A DNA stretch of 64,000 bases from Burkholderiales bacterium 67-32 (GCA_001898625.1 MKUP01000006.1:62001-126000); one strand, 5' to 3'; shown: positions 34,566 to 43,354, counted from the stretch's first letter. Made by a program: numbers and translations. The notes: a model not told the origin generated them from the letters alone.

Positions 34566-35042
34566 ATGAGCAAGCACCTGATCGAAGTCACCGTCAACGG
34601 TGAAAAACATAGCGCCGAGGTCCCCGCGCGCCGCATGCTGTCGGATTTCCTGCGGGACGACCTGAACCTGACCGGCACCAAGCGCGGCTGCGAGACCGGC
34701 ATCTGCGGCGCCTGCTCGGTGCTGGTGGACGGCGAGGTGGTCAAGTCCTGCCTGTCGCTGGCGGTGCAGGCCAACGGTCGCAATATCACGACGGTGGAGG
34801 GCCTGGCCAGGGGCGACGAGCTCCATCCCCTGCAGCAGAGCTTCATGGAATGCGGCGGCCTGCAGTGCGGCTACTGCACGCCGGGCATGCTGATGACCGC
34901 CTGCCACCTGCTCGAGCGCAACCCCCGGCCCACGGCCGACGAGGTTCGCGAAGGACTGAACGGCAACCTGTGCCGCTGCACGGGCTATGCCCAGATCGTC
35001 GAGTCCATTCTCGACGCTTCGGAGAAAATGCGTGGAAATTGA
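34566..35042 (+). CDS. Molybdenum hydroxylase [2Fe-2S] subunit (CoxS type)
   Basis: A 158-residue subunit with two clusters. The N-terminal plant-ferredoxin type is CETGICGAC...C (about residues 40-62). The C-terminal pair is CGGLQCGYC and CRCTGY (about residues 97-140). It transfers electrons between the molybdenum and FAD subunits. Start ATG 34566. The CoxG-like gene begins 11 bases before its stop, so the two are translationally coupled. Confidence 0.92.
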   Translation: MSKHLIEVTVNGEKHSAEVPARRMLSDFLRDDLNLTGTKRGCETGICGACSVLVDGEVVKSCLSLAVQANGRNITTVEGLARGDELHPLQQSFMECGGLQCGYCTPGMLMTACHLLERNPRPTADEVREGLNGNLCRCTGYAQIVESILDASEKMRGN

Positions 35043-35850
35043 AAAGGTCTTAACGGTGGCGGCCCCGGCCGCCAAGGTCTGGGACATGCTGCTGGATCCC
35101 ACGGTGATGGCCAGCTGCGTGCCCGGGATGAAGTCCATCGAGGTGGTCAGCGACGTCGAGTACAACGCGGTCATCCACGTCAAGATCAGCTTCATCAGCG
35201 CCAAGTTCAAGCTCAGGACGCGCATCGTCGAGCAGCGCGCCCCCGAATACCTGCGCGCCGAGGGCACCGGCGAGGATTCCTCGGTGGCCAGCTCGCTCAA
35301 GCAGCAGAGCGAGATCTTCCTGACGGCGCTGCCCGACGGCCAGACCGAGCTGCGCACCAAGGTCACGGTCGACGTGCTGGGCCGGCTGGGCACCTTCGGC
35401 CTGAGCATCATGAAGACCAAGGCCGACCGGATGTGGGAAGAATTCAGCCAGAACCTGGCGACCCGCCTGGCCGGGGGCGAGATCCCCGGCGCGGCCCAGG
35501 TGACCGTGACGCGCAGGGAACCGGCGGAAGGCGCCTCGGCTCCGGCGGCCGCCTCGGCTGCCGCGCCCGTCCGTCCGGCCGCGGTGGCCCGTCCGGCCGC
35601 GCCCGTGGCGCCTGCGGTGCCGCCCGCCACGCCGCAGGCTGCTCCGGCCGCCCAGGTCAATGGCCAGCCGGCCAGCCACGCTTCGGTCTCCGACGGCGGC
35701 TGGTGGTCGCGCCTGCTGGGGGGCCGCGGCGGCGCCACCGGCCGCAGCATCCACATCGAGCTGCGCCGCGGCGATACCGCGCTGACCGTGGATTGGCCGG
35801 TGGAGGGGGCGGGCGAGTGCGCCGCCTGGCTGCGGGACGTTTTGAAGTAG
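35032..35850 (+). CDS. CoxG-like SRPBCC family protein
   Basis: A 272-residue protein. Residues 1-150 form a SRPBCC/CoxG (START-like) domain: VWDMLLDPTVMASCVPGMKSIEVV and a GxGEDSSVASS segment. Then follow an Ala/Pro-rich linker (about 165-225) and a short C-terminal module. CoxG in CO oxidisers anchors the enzyme to the membrane or shuttles quinone to it; a comparable role for this hydroxylase is inferred. GTG 35032 lies 7 bases after GGAG and inside the Fe-S subunit gene. The linker and C-terminal module are longer than in simple CoxG. Confidence 0.82.
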   Translation: MEIEKVLTVAAPAAKVWDMLLDPTVMASCVPGMKSIEVVSDVEYNAVIHVKISFISAKFKLRTRIVEQRAPEYLRAEGTGEDSSVASSLKQQSEIFLTALPDGQTELRTKVTVDVLGRLGTFGLSIMKTKADRMWEEFSQNLATRLAGGEIPGAAQVTVTRREPAEGASAPAAASAAAPVRPAAVARPAAPVAPAVPPATPQAAPAAQVNGQPASHASVSDGGWWSRLLGGRGGATGRSIHIELRRGDTALTVDWPVEGAGECAAWLRDVLK

Positions 35851-35943
35851 ATTCGCCCGGGGGGCCCGAGCCGTTTTACAATCACGCTGGCCCATCGCGC
35901 CGCCGGGGGAAGGCCTTCCCCCGTGCCGTTGTGACTTCGTACC

Positions 35944-36672
35944 GTGACCGCCGTGCCCCAGACCGCTACCGCCCCCCGTCCCGCCGACACCGAGCCCTCG
36001 ATCGACGAGAGCCGTTTCCGTACCGATTTCGTCCGCTTCGCCACCGAGCTGGGCGTGCTGCGATTCGGCGCGTTCACGACCAAGGCGGGCCGGCTCAGTC
36101 CCTACTTCTTCAACGCCGGGCTGTTCAACAGCGGCGCGGCCGTGGGACGGCTGGCCGAATTCTACGCCCAGGCCCTGCTGGCCTCGGACGTCGAATTCGA
36201 CATGCTGTATGGCCCGGCCTACAAGGGTATTCCGCTGGTAACCGCCACGGCGGTCGCACTGGCCGCCCGCGGCCGCGACGTGCCCTTCGCGTTCAACCGC
36301 AAGGAAGCCAAGGACCACGGCGAAGGCGGTTCGCTCGTCGGCGCGCCGCTGGAAGGCCGCGTGGTCATCATCGACGACGTGATCTCGGCCGGCACCTCGG
36401 TGCGCGAGTCGGTGCGCCTGATCCAGGCCGCCAAGGCCAAGCCGGCCGCGGTGCTGATCGCGCTGGACCGCATGGAGCGCGTCGGCCCCGACGACGCCTT
36501 GTCCGAGCACTCGGCGGTGCAGGACGTGGTGCACACCAACGGTTGCCCGGTGGTCAGCATCGCCTCGCTGGACGACATCCTCGACATGATCCAGCAGGGC
36601 GGCGGAGGCGGCGAATTCGAACAGCACCGCGAGGCGGTGCTGGCGTACCGGGCGCGCTACGGGGTGATCTGA
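35944..36672 (+). CDS. pyrE: Orotate phosphoribosyltransferase (canonical)
   Basis: UMP synthesis: orotate plus PRPP to OMP. 242 residues, slightly extended at the N-terminus (Pro/Thr-rich first 20). The canonical motifs are [13 protein letters not shown] (flexible loop, about residues 118-130) and [13 protein letters not shown] (PRPP loop, about 140-152). The start is GTG 35944; GTG 35953 is an alternative and neither has a strong ribosome binding site. It overlaps the convergent hydrolase gene by 16 bases. It is distinct from the divergent homologue at 14629. Confidence 0.93.
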   Translation: MTAVPQTATAPRPADTEPSIDESRFRTDFVRFATELGVLRFGAFTTKAGRLSPYFFNAGLFNSGAAVGRLAEFYAQALLASDVEFDMLYGPAYKGIPLVTATAVALAARGRDVPFAFNRKEAKDHGEGGSLVGAPLEGRVVIIDDVISAGTSVRESVRLIQAAKAKPAAVLIALDRMERVGPDDALSEHSAVQDVVHTNGCPVVSIASLDDILDMIQQGGGGGEFEQHREAVLAYRARYGVI

Positions 36673-37289
36673 ACCCGATCCACCGCTGGCGCGGTCATCA
36701 GCTCGGCCAGAGACATGACTTCGGCGTATTTCTGCCGCAGGTCGAACAGGCTTGCCTGATGAGGCCCCCAGGCGCGGTCTCCGACACAATCCGAAACGAC
36801 AACCGGGACGAAACCCGCGCACATGGCGTCGAGGGCGCTGGCGCGGACGCAGCCGCTTGTCGTCGCTCCGGTCACGAGCAACGTCCGGACGCCACGCTGC
36901 GCCAGCCAGGGCGCCAGGTTCGTGGAGTGGAAAGCGGATGGCGTCGTCTTGCGCAGCACCAGTTCTCCCGCGATGGGGGCCAGTGCGTCGACCACGGCGC
37001 TTTCGGGCGCGTGTTCGGTCAGCCGCAGCAGCCCCGGAACCTTCTGGCTGAACAGGTTGGCATCCGCGCCGTCGTTCGCGTACACGACGCGGCTGTAGGC
37101 GACCGGCCACCGCCTGATTCGGGCTTCGCGTAGCAGCAGGACAGCGCGTGCTATCGCCTGTTGGATAGCGAGGCTGCCGAACAGGGCTGGATCGGCGAAG
37201 GCGTTGACGAAGTCGACCACCAGCAGCCCGATGGGGGGCTGGACGTCGAGGGTCGCGCCGAAACCCTGCCGGGTGTAGATGTCGTCCAT
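36657..37289 (-). CDS. Isochorismatase-family cysteine amidohydrolase
   Basis: A 210-residue hydrolase with the complete triad Asp26 (VVDFVNAF), Lys114 (LRKTTPSAF) and Cys147 (TTSGCVRAS), and a cis-peptide GATT before the Cys. This pattern is closest to N-carbamoylsarcosine amidase and maleamate amidohydrolase (NicF). It is the last gene of a tight minus-strand operon with an FAD monooxygenase, an AMDase-like protein and a Bug receptor (6 bases upstream), which fits deamidation of a ring-cleavage product such as maleamate. The exact substrate is inferred. Confidence 0.85.
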   Translation of the reverse strand: MDDIYTRQGFGATLDVQPPIGLLVVDFVNAFADPALFGSLAIQQAIARAVLLLREARIRRWPVAYSRVVYANDGADANLFSQKVPGLLRLTEHAPESAVVDALAPIAGELVLRKTTPSAFHSTNLAPWLAQRGVRTLLVTGATTSGCVRASALDAMCAGFVPVVVSDCVGDRAWGPHQASLFDLRQKYAEVMSLAELMTAPAVDRVQITP

Positions 37290-37295
37290 GCCGGC

Positions 37296-38276
37296 CTACT
37301 GACTGTTCGCCGCGCCGGCGAACTCGATCAATTGTTTCGCGATTCGCGTTTCCCGTTCGAGGCGGTCCGCCAATTGCTGGCGGCTGCCCCCCAGCGGCTC
37401 GGCGCCTGCCTGACGGATGGACGAGGATACCGCCGCGTCGTCGAGCGCCTTTTGCGCGGCATCGTGCAGACGTTCAACGATGGCTTCCGGCGTACCCGTC
37501 GGAGCGAACAGCCCGAACCACCCGAGCGATTCGTAGTCCGGCAGTTGCAATGCCTCGGCCACGGTGGGAACGTCCGGCAGCATCTTCGACCGTTTCGACG
37601 ATGTCACCGCCAGCGCGCGTATGCGCTGGTCCTTGATGAAAGGCAGGGCCACGGGAAGATTGACGAATCCGACTTGCAGGATGCCCGCGATATGGTCGGT
37701 CGCCGCCTGGGCATTGCCGCGATAGGTGACATGGGTGAGGCGGATGCCGGTTTTCTGTCCAAGCAGTTCGGCGGCAAGATGCCCCGAACTGCCCAGCCCG
37801 GTCGTGCCGTAGTTGAAGTCGCCCGGCCGCGATCTGACCAGTTCGATGAGTTCGGGCAGCGATTTCGCCGGCACCTGCGGGTGGACGGTGATCACGTTCG
37901 CGATTTCTCCGACTTCGATGACGGGAGCCAGATCCGATGTCGGCTTGAACGGGAATTTCTTGAACAGCCAGGGATTGGCCGCCAGCGGCGCCCCGTTGAT
38001 CAGCAGCGTATAGCCATCCGGCGGAGCCTTGGCGACATGATCGCTGCCGATGTTGGTGGCGGCCCCGGGGCGATTCTCGACGATGACGGGGCGCCCCAGC
38101 GTCTGAGGCAGGTGCTTGCCCAGAGCACGTGCCAGCATATCTATGCTGCCGGCGGCGGCGGTCGGAACGATGATGTGTATCGGCCTGGAGGGATAGTCGT
38201 CGCTGGATTGCGCGAAGGCGGGGGTGGCCAGCAAGGTGAGTCCGGCGACAAGCCGGCGGAACTTGTGTGGGGTCAT
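37296..38276 (-). CDS. Bug/TctC periplasmic solute receptor (monooxygenase operon)
   Basis: A 326-residue receptor. Signal peptide 1-22 (LLATPAFAQ), then DDYPSRPIHIIVPTAAAGSIDMLAR, ENRPGAATNIGSDHVAKAPPDGYTLL and NYGTTGLGSSGHLAAELL. ATG 38276 is selected because the upstream frame lacks a signal peptide. It sits between the AMDase-like gene (23 bases) and the amidohydrolase gene (6 bases), so it probably captures the ring compound degraded by this operon. Confidence 0.88.
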   Translation of the reverse strand: MTPHKFRRLVAGLTLLATPAFAQSSDDYPSRPIHIIVPTAAAGSIDMLARALGKHLPQTLGRPVIVENRPGAATNIGSDHVAKAPPDGYTLLINGAPLAANPWLFKKFPFKPTSDLAPVIEVGEIANVITVHPQVPAKSLPELIELVRSRPGDFNYGTTGLGSSGHLAAELLGQKTGIRLTHVTYRGNAQAATDHIAGILQVGFVNLPVALPFIKDQRIRALAVTSSKRSKMLPDVPTVAEALQLPDYESLGWFGLFAPTGTPEAIVERLHDAAQKALDDAAVSSSIRQAGAEPLGGSRQQLADRLERETRIAKQLIEFAGAANSQ

Positions 38277-38299
38277 GACATTTCCTTGAGTGTCGGAAC

Positions 38300-39040
38300 T
38301 CAGTGCTCCATCAACAAACTGCCGAAGCCGGCGACCTTGTCCTGGATACCGGCCGCTCGAAGCGCATGCCAGTAGGTCGCGGTATTGATGGCGATGACGG
38401 GTTTGCCGAGAAAGATCTCGGCGGCGCCGGCCAGTTTCACCATGGACAGGTTCGTGCCGACCTGGACGATTGCATCGACGTCGTCTCCGTCGAGTTCCTG
38501 GATGGCTTGGCGGCATTGCGCATCGGTGGTGTGGGCGATCCGTACCGGACCGGGGCAGCGCAGGCAGATGTCGCGCACGACCTCGAAGCCGCAGTCATGG
38601 TAGAAACGACGCACGTGCTCATTGGCAACGGGGAAGTACGGTGACAGGAACGCGATTCTCCTGGCGCCGTATCGGTTGAGCGCGGCTTCGGTGGCGAAGG
38701 AGCCGCAGGAGACTCCCACGCCGGCATGCGCCGCCATCCGGGAAAGATAGTCGGCGGCGGCCGATCGGCCGCCCCAGAATGTGGCGACCGACATCCCCAT
38801 GGCGAGGTATTGCATGTCGCAGCTCTTCAGGGCGTCGATGGCGTCCAGCGTTCCTTGTTCGATGTTGCGGACCATGGCGACGAAATCGTCGTCGCTGGCG
38901 ACGGGGTCGTTGGGAATACGTATCCTGCTGTAATGGTTGGTGACGCCAGCGGGGCGCATGCCGTCGAAGTCGGGCTGCACGATGGTGTTGGTCGACGGCC
39001 CTATCGAGCCCATCTTCAGGCGATAGCCGAGGTGGTCCAT
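38300..39040 (-). CDS. Arylmalonate decarboxylase / maleate isomerase-like protein without active-site cysteines
   Basis: A 246-residue Asp/Glu racemase-superfamily protein. MGMSVATFWGG (residues 81-91) aligns with the first active-site strand and IVQVGTNLSM (191-200) with the second. Maleate isomerases carry Cys at both places and Bordetella arylmalonate decarboxylase has Gly74/Cys188; here Gly82 and Gly195 occupy them, so no catalytic Cys is visible at either. Dioxyanion-type Ser/Thr residues remain (Ser84, Thr196). ATG 39040 is the start; a long upstream frame overlapping the monooxygenase gene is spurious. Role probably isomerisation or decarboxylation of a dicarboxylate, unproven. Confidence 0.75.
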   Translation of the reverse strand: MDHLGYRLKMGSIGPSTNTIVQPDFDGMRPAGVTNHYSRIRIPNDPVASDDDFVAMVRNIEQGTLDAIDALKSCDMQYLAMGMSVATFWGGRSAAADYLSRMAAHAGVGVSCGSFATEAALNRYGARRIAFLSPYFPVANEHVRRFYHDCGFEVVRDICLRCPGPVRIAHTTDAQCRQAIQELDGDDVDAIVQVGTNLSMVKLAGAAEIFLGKPVIAINTATYWHALRAAGIQDKVAGFGSLLMEH

Positions 39041-39057
39041 GTCTCCCCTCCTTGTAT

Positions 39058-40251
39058 TCAGTGGATTTCGGCCGCCTGCCGCAAAGCGTCGAGCATGGAG
39101 CTCTGCCGCAGATAGGTCCGGGCCAGGCCGGGATCCGCGGCGGTCCTGCGCAATTGGTCCAGATGCTGCCGGCGTGCGGCGGGGTCGCGCTCTTCCAGGT
39201 GTTTCTTGTTCTGCGCCGTGCCGGCATTGATGTATTCGATAGCAATGGAGCGGCGCTGGCGCTCGTAGCGGTCGAGCAGGGCCGGATCGCCGCCGCGCAG
39301 AACCTCGATGAGCTTGTCGCTCAGGTTGAACGCGTCGTGCACGCCACCGTTCATCCCCATTCCGCCGAGCGGATTGTTGATGTGCGCGGCATCTCCCGCC
39401 AGCAGTATCCGGCCGTGCCGGAACCGTGCGGCCACCCGTTGATGGACGCGATAGATGGTCCGGTGGATCTTCCGGTAGGGCGCGGGCCTTGTCGCCAGCC
39501 GCTGCAGATGGCTTTCTATCGAGTCGTCGGCCAGCAGCGCCTTGTCGTCGATGTCGGTCGCGACGGGGAACAGTACCCGCCACATGCTGGGAACACGCAG
39601 CAGGACGCACCATTCGTCGGGGTCGGAAAAGTAATTGACATACGAGATGCCCGTGAAACGCTCCGCATATTCGAAGTCGGTGGAGATGAACAGAAACCGT
39701 TCGGGATAGGTGTATCCCTCGAAGGCGATACCGGCGCTTTGACGCACGGTGCTCCATGCGCCGTCGGCGCCCACGACATAGCTGCCGCGGTGGGAAACGG
39801 TTTCGCCGCCGCAGCGGCCGCGCAGCGTGACGCCGTCCTCGTCCTGGTCGACATCGGTGACTTCCGTCCCGAGGCTGATCGTGGCAAGAGGATGTCCCGA
39901 CAGTCTCTGCGCCAGCATGTCGGTCAGTTTCCACTGCTCGCACTGAAGGCGAAAGGGGTGGCGCGTTTCGCCGGCGAGCAGCGAGAGATCGAAGTCGGCG
40001 ATCAAACCCTCTTGCCTGTCCCACTGCTGAGTGTGGGCCGCCACCAGGCCGGCGCCGACCAACTCCTCGGTCACGCCCAGGCGGGTCAGCATGTCGAGCG
40101 TCGGCGGATGAAAGGTTGACGCTCTCATGTCCCTGGGTTGTTCCGGACTGCGTTCCAGAACATGGACCGGGATGCCTGCGTCGGCGAGCAGCAGGGCGCT
40201 GGCAAGTCCGACCGGGCCTGCTCCGACAATGAATACCGTGGACGCGGCCAT
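39058..40251 (-). CDS. FAD-dependent aromatic/heterocyclic monooxygenase (PHBH fold)
   Basis: A 397-residue class A flavoprotein hydroxylase. Dinucleotide loop GAGPVG at residues 10-15, the DG motif in VVGADGAWSTVR (about 159-170) and the GD motif RILLAGDAAHINNPLGGMGMNGG (about 283-305). It uses NAD(P)H and O2 to hydroxylate a phenolic or hydroxypyridine-type substrate. It is first in an operon with the AMDase-like gene (17 bases), a Bug receptor and an amidohydrolase, resembling the NicC-NicE-NicF part of nicotinate breakdown. It is divergent from a LysR gene. Confidence 0.86.
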   Translation of the reverse strand: MAASTVFIVGAGPVGLASALLLADAGIPVHVLERSPEQPRDMRASTFHPPTLDMLTRLGVTEELVGAGLVAAHTQQWDRQEGLIADFDLSLLAGETRHPFRLQCEQWKLTDMLAQRLSGHPLATISLGTEVTDVDQDEDGVTLRGRCGGETVSHRGSYVVGADGAWSTVRQSAGIAFEGYTYPERFLFISTDFEYAERFTGISYVNYFSDPDEWCVLLRVPSMWRVLFPVATDIDDKALLADDSIESHLQRLATRPAPYRKIHRTIYRVHQRVAARFRHGRILLAGDAAHINNPLGGMGMNGGVHDAFNLSDKLIEVLRGGDPALLDRYERQRRSIAIEYINAGTAQNKKHLEERDPAARRQHLDQLRRTAADPGLARTYLRQSSMLDALRQAAEIH

Positions 40252-40331
40252 GATTCTCCTTCTCGATGATGCGGCGGGTATTGATGGGGCGAGTATGTTG
40301 TCCGCGTGATATGCCGGTCAAATGAGAAAAA

Positions 40332-40360
40332 ATGCGATTTCGCATAACATCGATGTTATG
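40332..40360. promoter_or_regulatory. Two abutting palindromes in divergent LysR/monooxygenase promoter
   Basis: ATGCGA-TT-TCGCAT at 40332-40345 directly joined to the perfect 18-bp palindrome CATAACATCGATGTTATG at 40343-40360. The second includes the proposed LysR start codon. Likely binding sites for the adjacent LysR protein, with autoregulation. Confidence 0.6.
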
Positions 40361-41284
40361 AAAAACACCAAGATCAGCCTTCAGTCGCTACGGGTCTTCT
40401 CGGAAGTGGCGGAATGCCTGAGCTTCACGCAGGCCGCCAATCGGCTGTTCAGGACCCAGCCCGCGGTATCGCGGCAGGTCGCCGACATGGAGCTGGAGCT
40501 TGGGGTGGCCCTGTTTTTCCGCAAGGGCCGCAGCCTTGCGTTGACACCGGCAGGGCACGATCTGTTCGCCCGGGCGCGTGCCATCCTCGGCGACGTCGAG
40601 GCGTTCAGCGAGCGGGCGCGCGACATGGCCCACGGCGCGGTGGGGCTGCTGAGGGTGGGCGCCACGCCTATGTTGTTCGACACGATGATGCCCAATCTGT
40701 TGCGCGAATACGCGCAACGCTGGCCGCAGGTTCGGCTGAAGATCTTCGAGGTCGATTCGGCAAGCGTGATCGCGCAGGTGGAGACGCGCGAACTGGACGT
40801 GGGCTTGACCCGCTATGCCACCACCGACAGCGTGCAGGGAGAGCGGCTGTTTCCCATGCACCTGATCGCCATCGTCGATCGCCGCCATCCTTTGGCGCGC
40901 CGCCGTTCGCTGGAGCTGGCCGAGCTGCAGGACAAACCTCTGTTGCTGATGATCAGAGGAATCGGAAGCCGGGTGTTGATCGATCAGGCATGCCGCCGGG
41001 GGGGCTACCGCCTGACCGATGTCCGGTTCGAAAGCGGCTCGTACAGCAGTCTGGTGGAGATGGCCATCGCGGGGCACGGAATCGCCCTGGTGTCGTCCGT
41101 GGTGACCCTGCGCCGGAGCGATGCCAGGATCATCCCCGTCCACTACAAGAGGGAGCGCCTTCAGTCCTGGGCCGCGGTCCACTGGCATGGCGAGGCCGAA
41201 CAGACCGAATACATGCGGGCGTTCGTGGACCTCGCCCGCGATATGGGACAGAAGGACTATCCGGGCAAGCAATACGGCCTGTGA
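40358..41284 (+). CDS. LysR-type regulator of the monooxygenase operon
   Basis: A 308-residue LysR from ATG 40358 (MKNTKISLQSLRVFSEVAEC); ATG 40322 would add 12 residues but places the palindromes inside the coding region. The HTH is in residues about 8-65, followed by the effector domain (LLRVGATPMLFDTMMP). It is divergent from the FAD monooxygenase gene, so it probably activates that operon in response to the substrate or an intermediate. It has neither strong ribosome binding site, so the start is not certain. Confidence 0.86.
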   Translation: MKNTKISLQSLRVFSEVAECLSFTQAANRLFRTQPAVSRQVADMELELGVALFFRKGRSLALTPAGHDLFARARAILGDVEAFSERARDMAHGAVGLLRVGATPMLFDTMMPNLLREYAQRWPQVRLKIFEVDSASVIAQVETRELDVGLTRYATTDSVQGERLFPMHLIAIVDRRHPLARRRSLELAELQDKPLLLMIRGIGSRVLIDQACRRGGYRLTDVRFESGSYSSLVEMAIAGHGIALVSSVVTLRRSDARIIPVHYKRERLQSWAAVHWHGEAEQTEYMRAFVDLARDMGQKDYPGKQYGL

Positions 41285-41296
41285 TAGTCCGGAGGG

Positions 41297-41971
41297 TCAG
41301 CGCCGCGTCCCCGGCAGGATCAGCCGCCGCTCCAACTGGCGCGCGGCCAGCACGATCACCGACACCAGCGCCAGGTAGACCAGCCCGGCCAGCACATAGG
41401 CCTTGAAGAACTGGAAGTTGCGGATCGCCATGTCCTGGATCTGGGCGAAGAACTCGGTGTACTGGATCAGGAAGGCCACCGAGCTGTCCTTCAGGTTCAG
41501 GATCACCTGGTTCGACAGCGCGGGAATCGACAGCCGCAGCACCTGCGGCAGTGTGATCAGCCGGAAGATCTGCGGCGCCGAGAACCCCTGTGCCCGCGCC
41601 GCTTCCAGCTCGTCCCGGTCTAGCCCGCGATAGGCCGTGGCCAGGTAGCGCGCGTTGTAGGCCGCCACGTTCATCGTGAAGCCGATGATCGCCACCGTCA
41701 GCGGCGACAGGCGCAGCCCCCATTGCGGCAGGCCGTAGTACATCAGGAAGAGCAGGGCGATCAGCGGCGTGCCGATGAAGAACGAGATGTAGCCTTCCGT
41801 CAGGCGGCGGCACAGGCGGCTGGGGCTCAGCGTCAGGTAGAACACCAGGATGCCGCCCAGCAGGCCGGTTACCGTGATGACGGCCGCCAGCAGCAGCGTG
41901 TGTTCCAGGCCGAGCAGGATCTGCGGCCCGAACTCCGCGACTTGCCCGAGGAAGGTGAGCAGGCCGTCCAT
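41297..41971 (-). CDS. Polar amino acid ABC transporter permease (second)
   Basis: A 224-residue HisMQ-type inner-membrane permease with about five spans and the EAA loop GLDRDELEAARAQGFSAPQIF (about residues 124-144). It pairs with the permease at 42701. It is last in the order receptor, permease, ATPase, permease; its start abuts the ATPase stop (no gap). Substrate class is polar amino acids by family. Confidence 0.9.
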   Translation of the reverse strand: MDGLLTFLGQVAEFGPQILLGLEHTLLLAAVITVTGLLGGILVFYLTLSPSRLCRRLTEGYISFFIGTPLIALLFLMYYGLPQWGLRLSPLTVAIIGFTMNVAAYNARYLATAYRGLDRDELEAARAQGFSAPQIFRLITLPQVLRLSIPALSNQVILNLKDSSVAFLIQYTEFFAQIQDMAIRNFQFFKAYVLAGLVYLALVSVIVLAARQLERRLILPGTRR

Positions 41972-42691
41972 TCAGCTGAAGAACGCGCGGATGCGGGGAT
42001 CGGCGTGGTCGCCGAACAATTCCGACGCCTCGCCCTCGGCCAGGATCTCGCCCTGGTCCAGGAACAGCACGCGGCCCTGGACCGTGCGCGCCAGCGTCAG
42101 GTCGTGGGTTACGCACAGCATCGACACTTTGTCCCGGCGCAACTGGTTGATGACGTTGATGATCTCGCGCGACATGACCGGATCCAGCGCCGAGGTGGGC
42201 TCGTCGAAGAACAGCACCGCCGGATCCATCGCCAGCGCCCGCGCGATGGCCACCCGCTGCTTCTGCCCGCCCGAGAGTTGCGACGGATATTTCTGCGCGT
42301 GTTCGGCCAGGTTCATGCGGCCCAGTTCATGCAGGGCCCGTTCGTTGGCGGCGGCGGTCGACATGCCGCGCAGCTTGCGCAGGCCCAGCGTCACGTTCTC
42401 GAGTGCCGTCAGGTGGCGGTACAGGGCGAAGTTCTGGAACACGAAGCCGATGCGCTGGCGCAGGGCCCGCACGTCGGTATCCGGCCGCATGACGTCCTCG
42501 CCCCGGAAGATGATCTGCCCGGAAGTGGGCGTGACCAGTCGGTTCAGGCAGCGCAGCAGGGTCGACTTGCCGCAGCCCGAGGGGCCCATCACCACCTTGA
42601 GTTCGCCTTCCTCCAGGTCCAGGTCGATGCCGTTGAGCACCGTCCGGCCGTCGTAGGCCATCTTCAGATCGCGGACTGTCAGTAGCGCCAT
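41972..42691 (-). CDS. Polar amino acid ABC transporter ATP-binding protein
   Basis: A 239-residue GlnQ/HisP-type ATPase. Walker A GPSGCGKST (about residues 36-44), signature LSGGQKQR (about 138-145), Walker B VLFFDEPTSALDP and the switch His in CVTHD are all intact. It drives import through the two adjacent permeases. The upstream permease gene ends 9 bases before it. Confidence 0.93.
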   Translation of the reverse strand: MALLTVRDLKMAYDGRTVLNGIDLDLEEGELKVVMGPSGCGKSTLLRCLNRLVTPTSGQIIFRGEDVMRPDTDVRALRQRIGFVFQNFALYRHLTALENVTLGLRKLRGMSTAAANERALHELGRMNLAEHAQKYPSQLSGGQKQRVAIARALAMDPAVLFFDEPTSALDPVMSREIINVINQLRRDKVSMLCVTHDLTLARTVQGRVLFLDQGEILAEGEASELFGDHADPRIRAFFS

Positions 42692-42700
42692 GGCCGTTTC

Positions 42701-43354
42701 TCAATGCTCCGTCAGGCCCGGCACGCGGCAGCGCTTCTCCAGCGCCCAGATCGCCGTCACCAGTATCTTGTAGATCGCGAAGTACACCAGGCCCACGGCG
42801 AAATAGATCTCCACGCCGCGCAGCGTGGCGGCGGACAGCGCCATGGCCTGTTTCATGACTTCGGGGATGCCTACCGTGTAGCCGAAGGGCGAGTACTTCA
42901 GCACGGTGGTGAATTCGTTGACCATGCCCGGCACCGAGAATCGCAGCATCTGCGGCAACTCGATGTAGGCGAATATCTGCACCCGGCTCATGCCCATCGC
43001 CTCGGCCGCCAGCACCTCGCTGGCTTCCACCGAATCGAGCGCGCCGCGGAACACCTCGCCCAGATAGGCGCCGGTGATCAGCCCCAGGCTCAGCATCATC
43101 GACACCAGCGGCGGCACGCTGACACCGATGGTGGGCAGCCCGAAGAACACGATGAACAGCAGCACCAGCACCGGAATGCCGCGGAAAACGTAGGTGAATA
43201 CCCCAAGCACCCCATCCACCGCCCGCCACCCCAGCCGCCCCAGGATCGCGATCGCCAGCCCGACGACCACCCCCGTGGCGCTGCAAGCCAGCGTCACCAG
43301 GACCGTATATCCAACCCCCGTCCCCAGCAGCCCGAAGATTCGCGCCAGATCCAT
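42701..43354 (-). CDS. Polar amino acid ABC transporter permease (first)
   Basis: A 217-residue HisMQ-type permease with about five spans and EAA loop SVEASEVLAAEAMGMSRVQIF (about residues 111-131). The first span is GVGYTVLVTLACSATGVVVG. It lies downstream of the receptor gene, separated by 141 bases that include a dispersed structured repeat; the receptor is usually needed in excess over the membrane parts. Confidence 0.9.
   Translation of the reverse strand: MDLARIFGLLGTGVGYTVLVTLACSATGVVVGLAIAILGRLGWRAVDGVLGVFTYVFRGIPVLVLLFIVFFGLPTIGVSVPPLVSMMLSLGLITGAYLGEVFRGALDSVEASEVLAAEAMGMSRVQIFAYIELPQMLRFSVPGMVNEFTTVLKYSPFGYTVGIPEVMKQAMALSAATLRGVEIYFAVGLVYFAIYKILVTAIWALEKRCRVPGLTEH

Noticed and set aside
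31388-35850. True form I CO dehydrogenase
   Set aside because: The AYRCSFR active-site loop is missing from the large subunit although CoxG is present.
38300-40345. Apparent 681-residue fusion of the AMDase-like protein with upstream sequence
   Set aside because: The extra N-terminal part is an alternative frame of the FAD monooxygenase gene; conserved sequence starts at ATG 39040.
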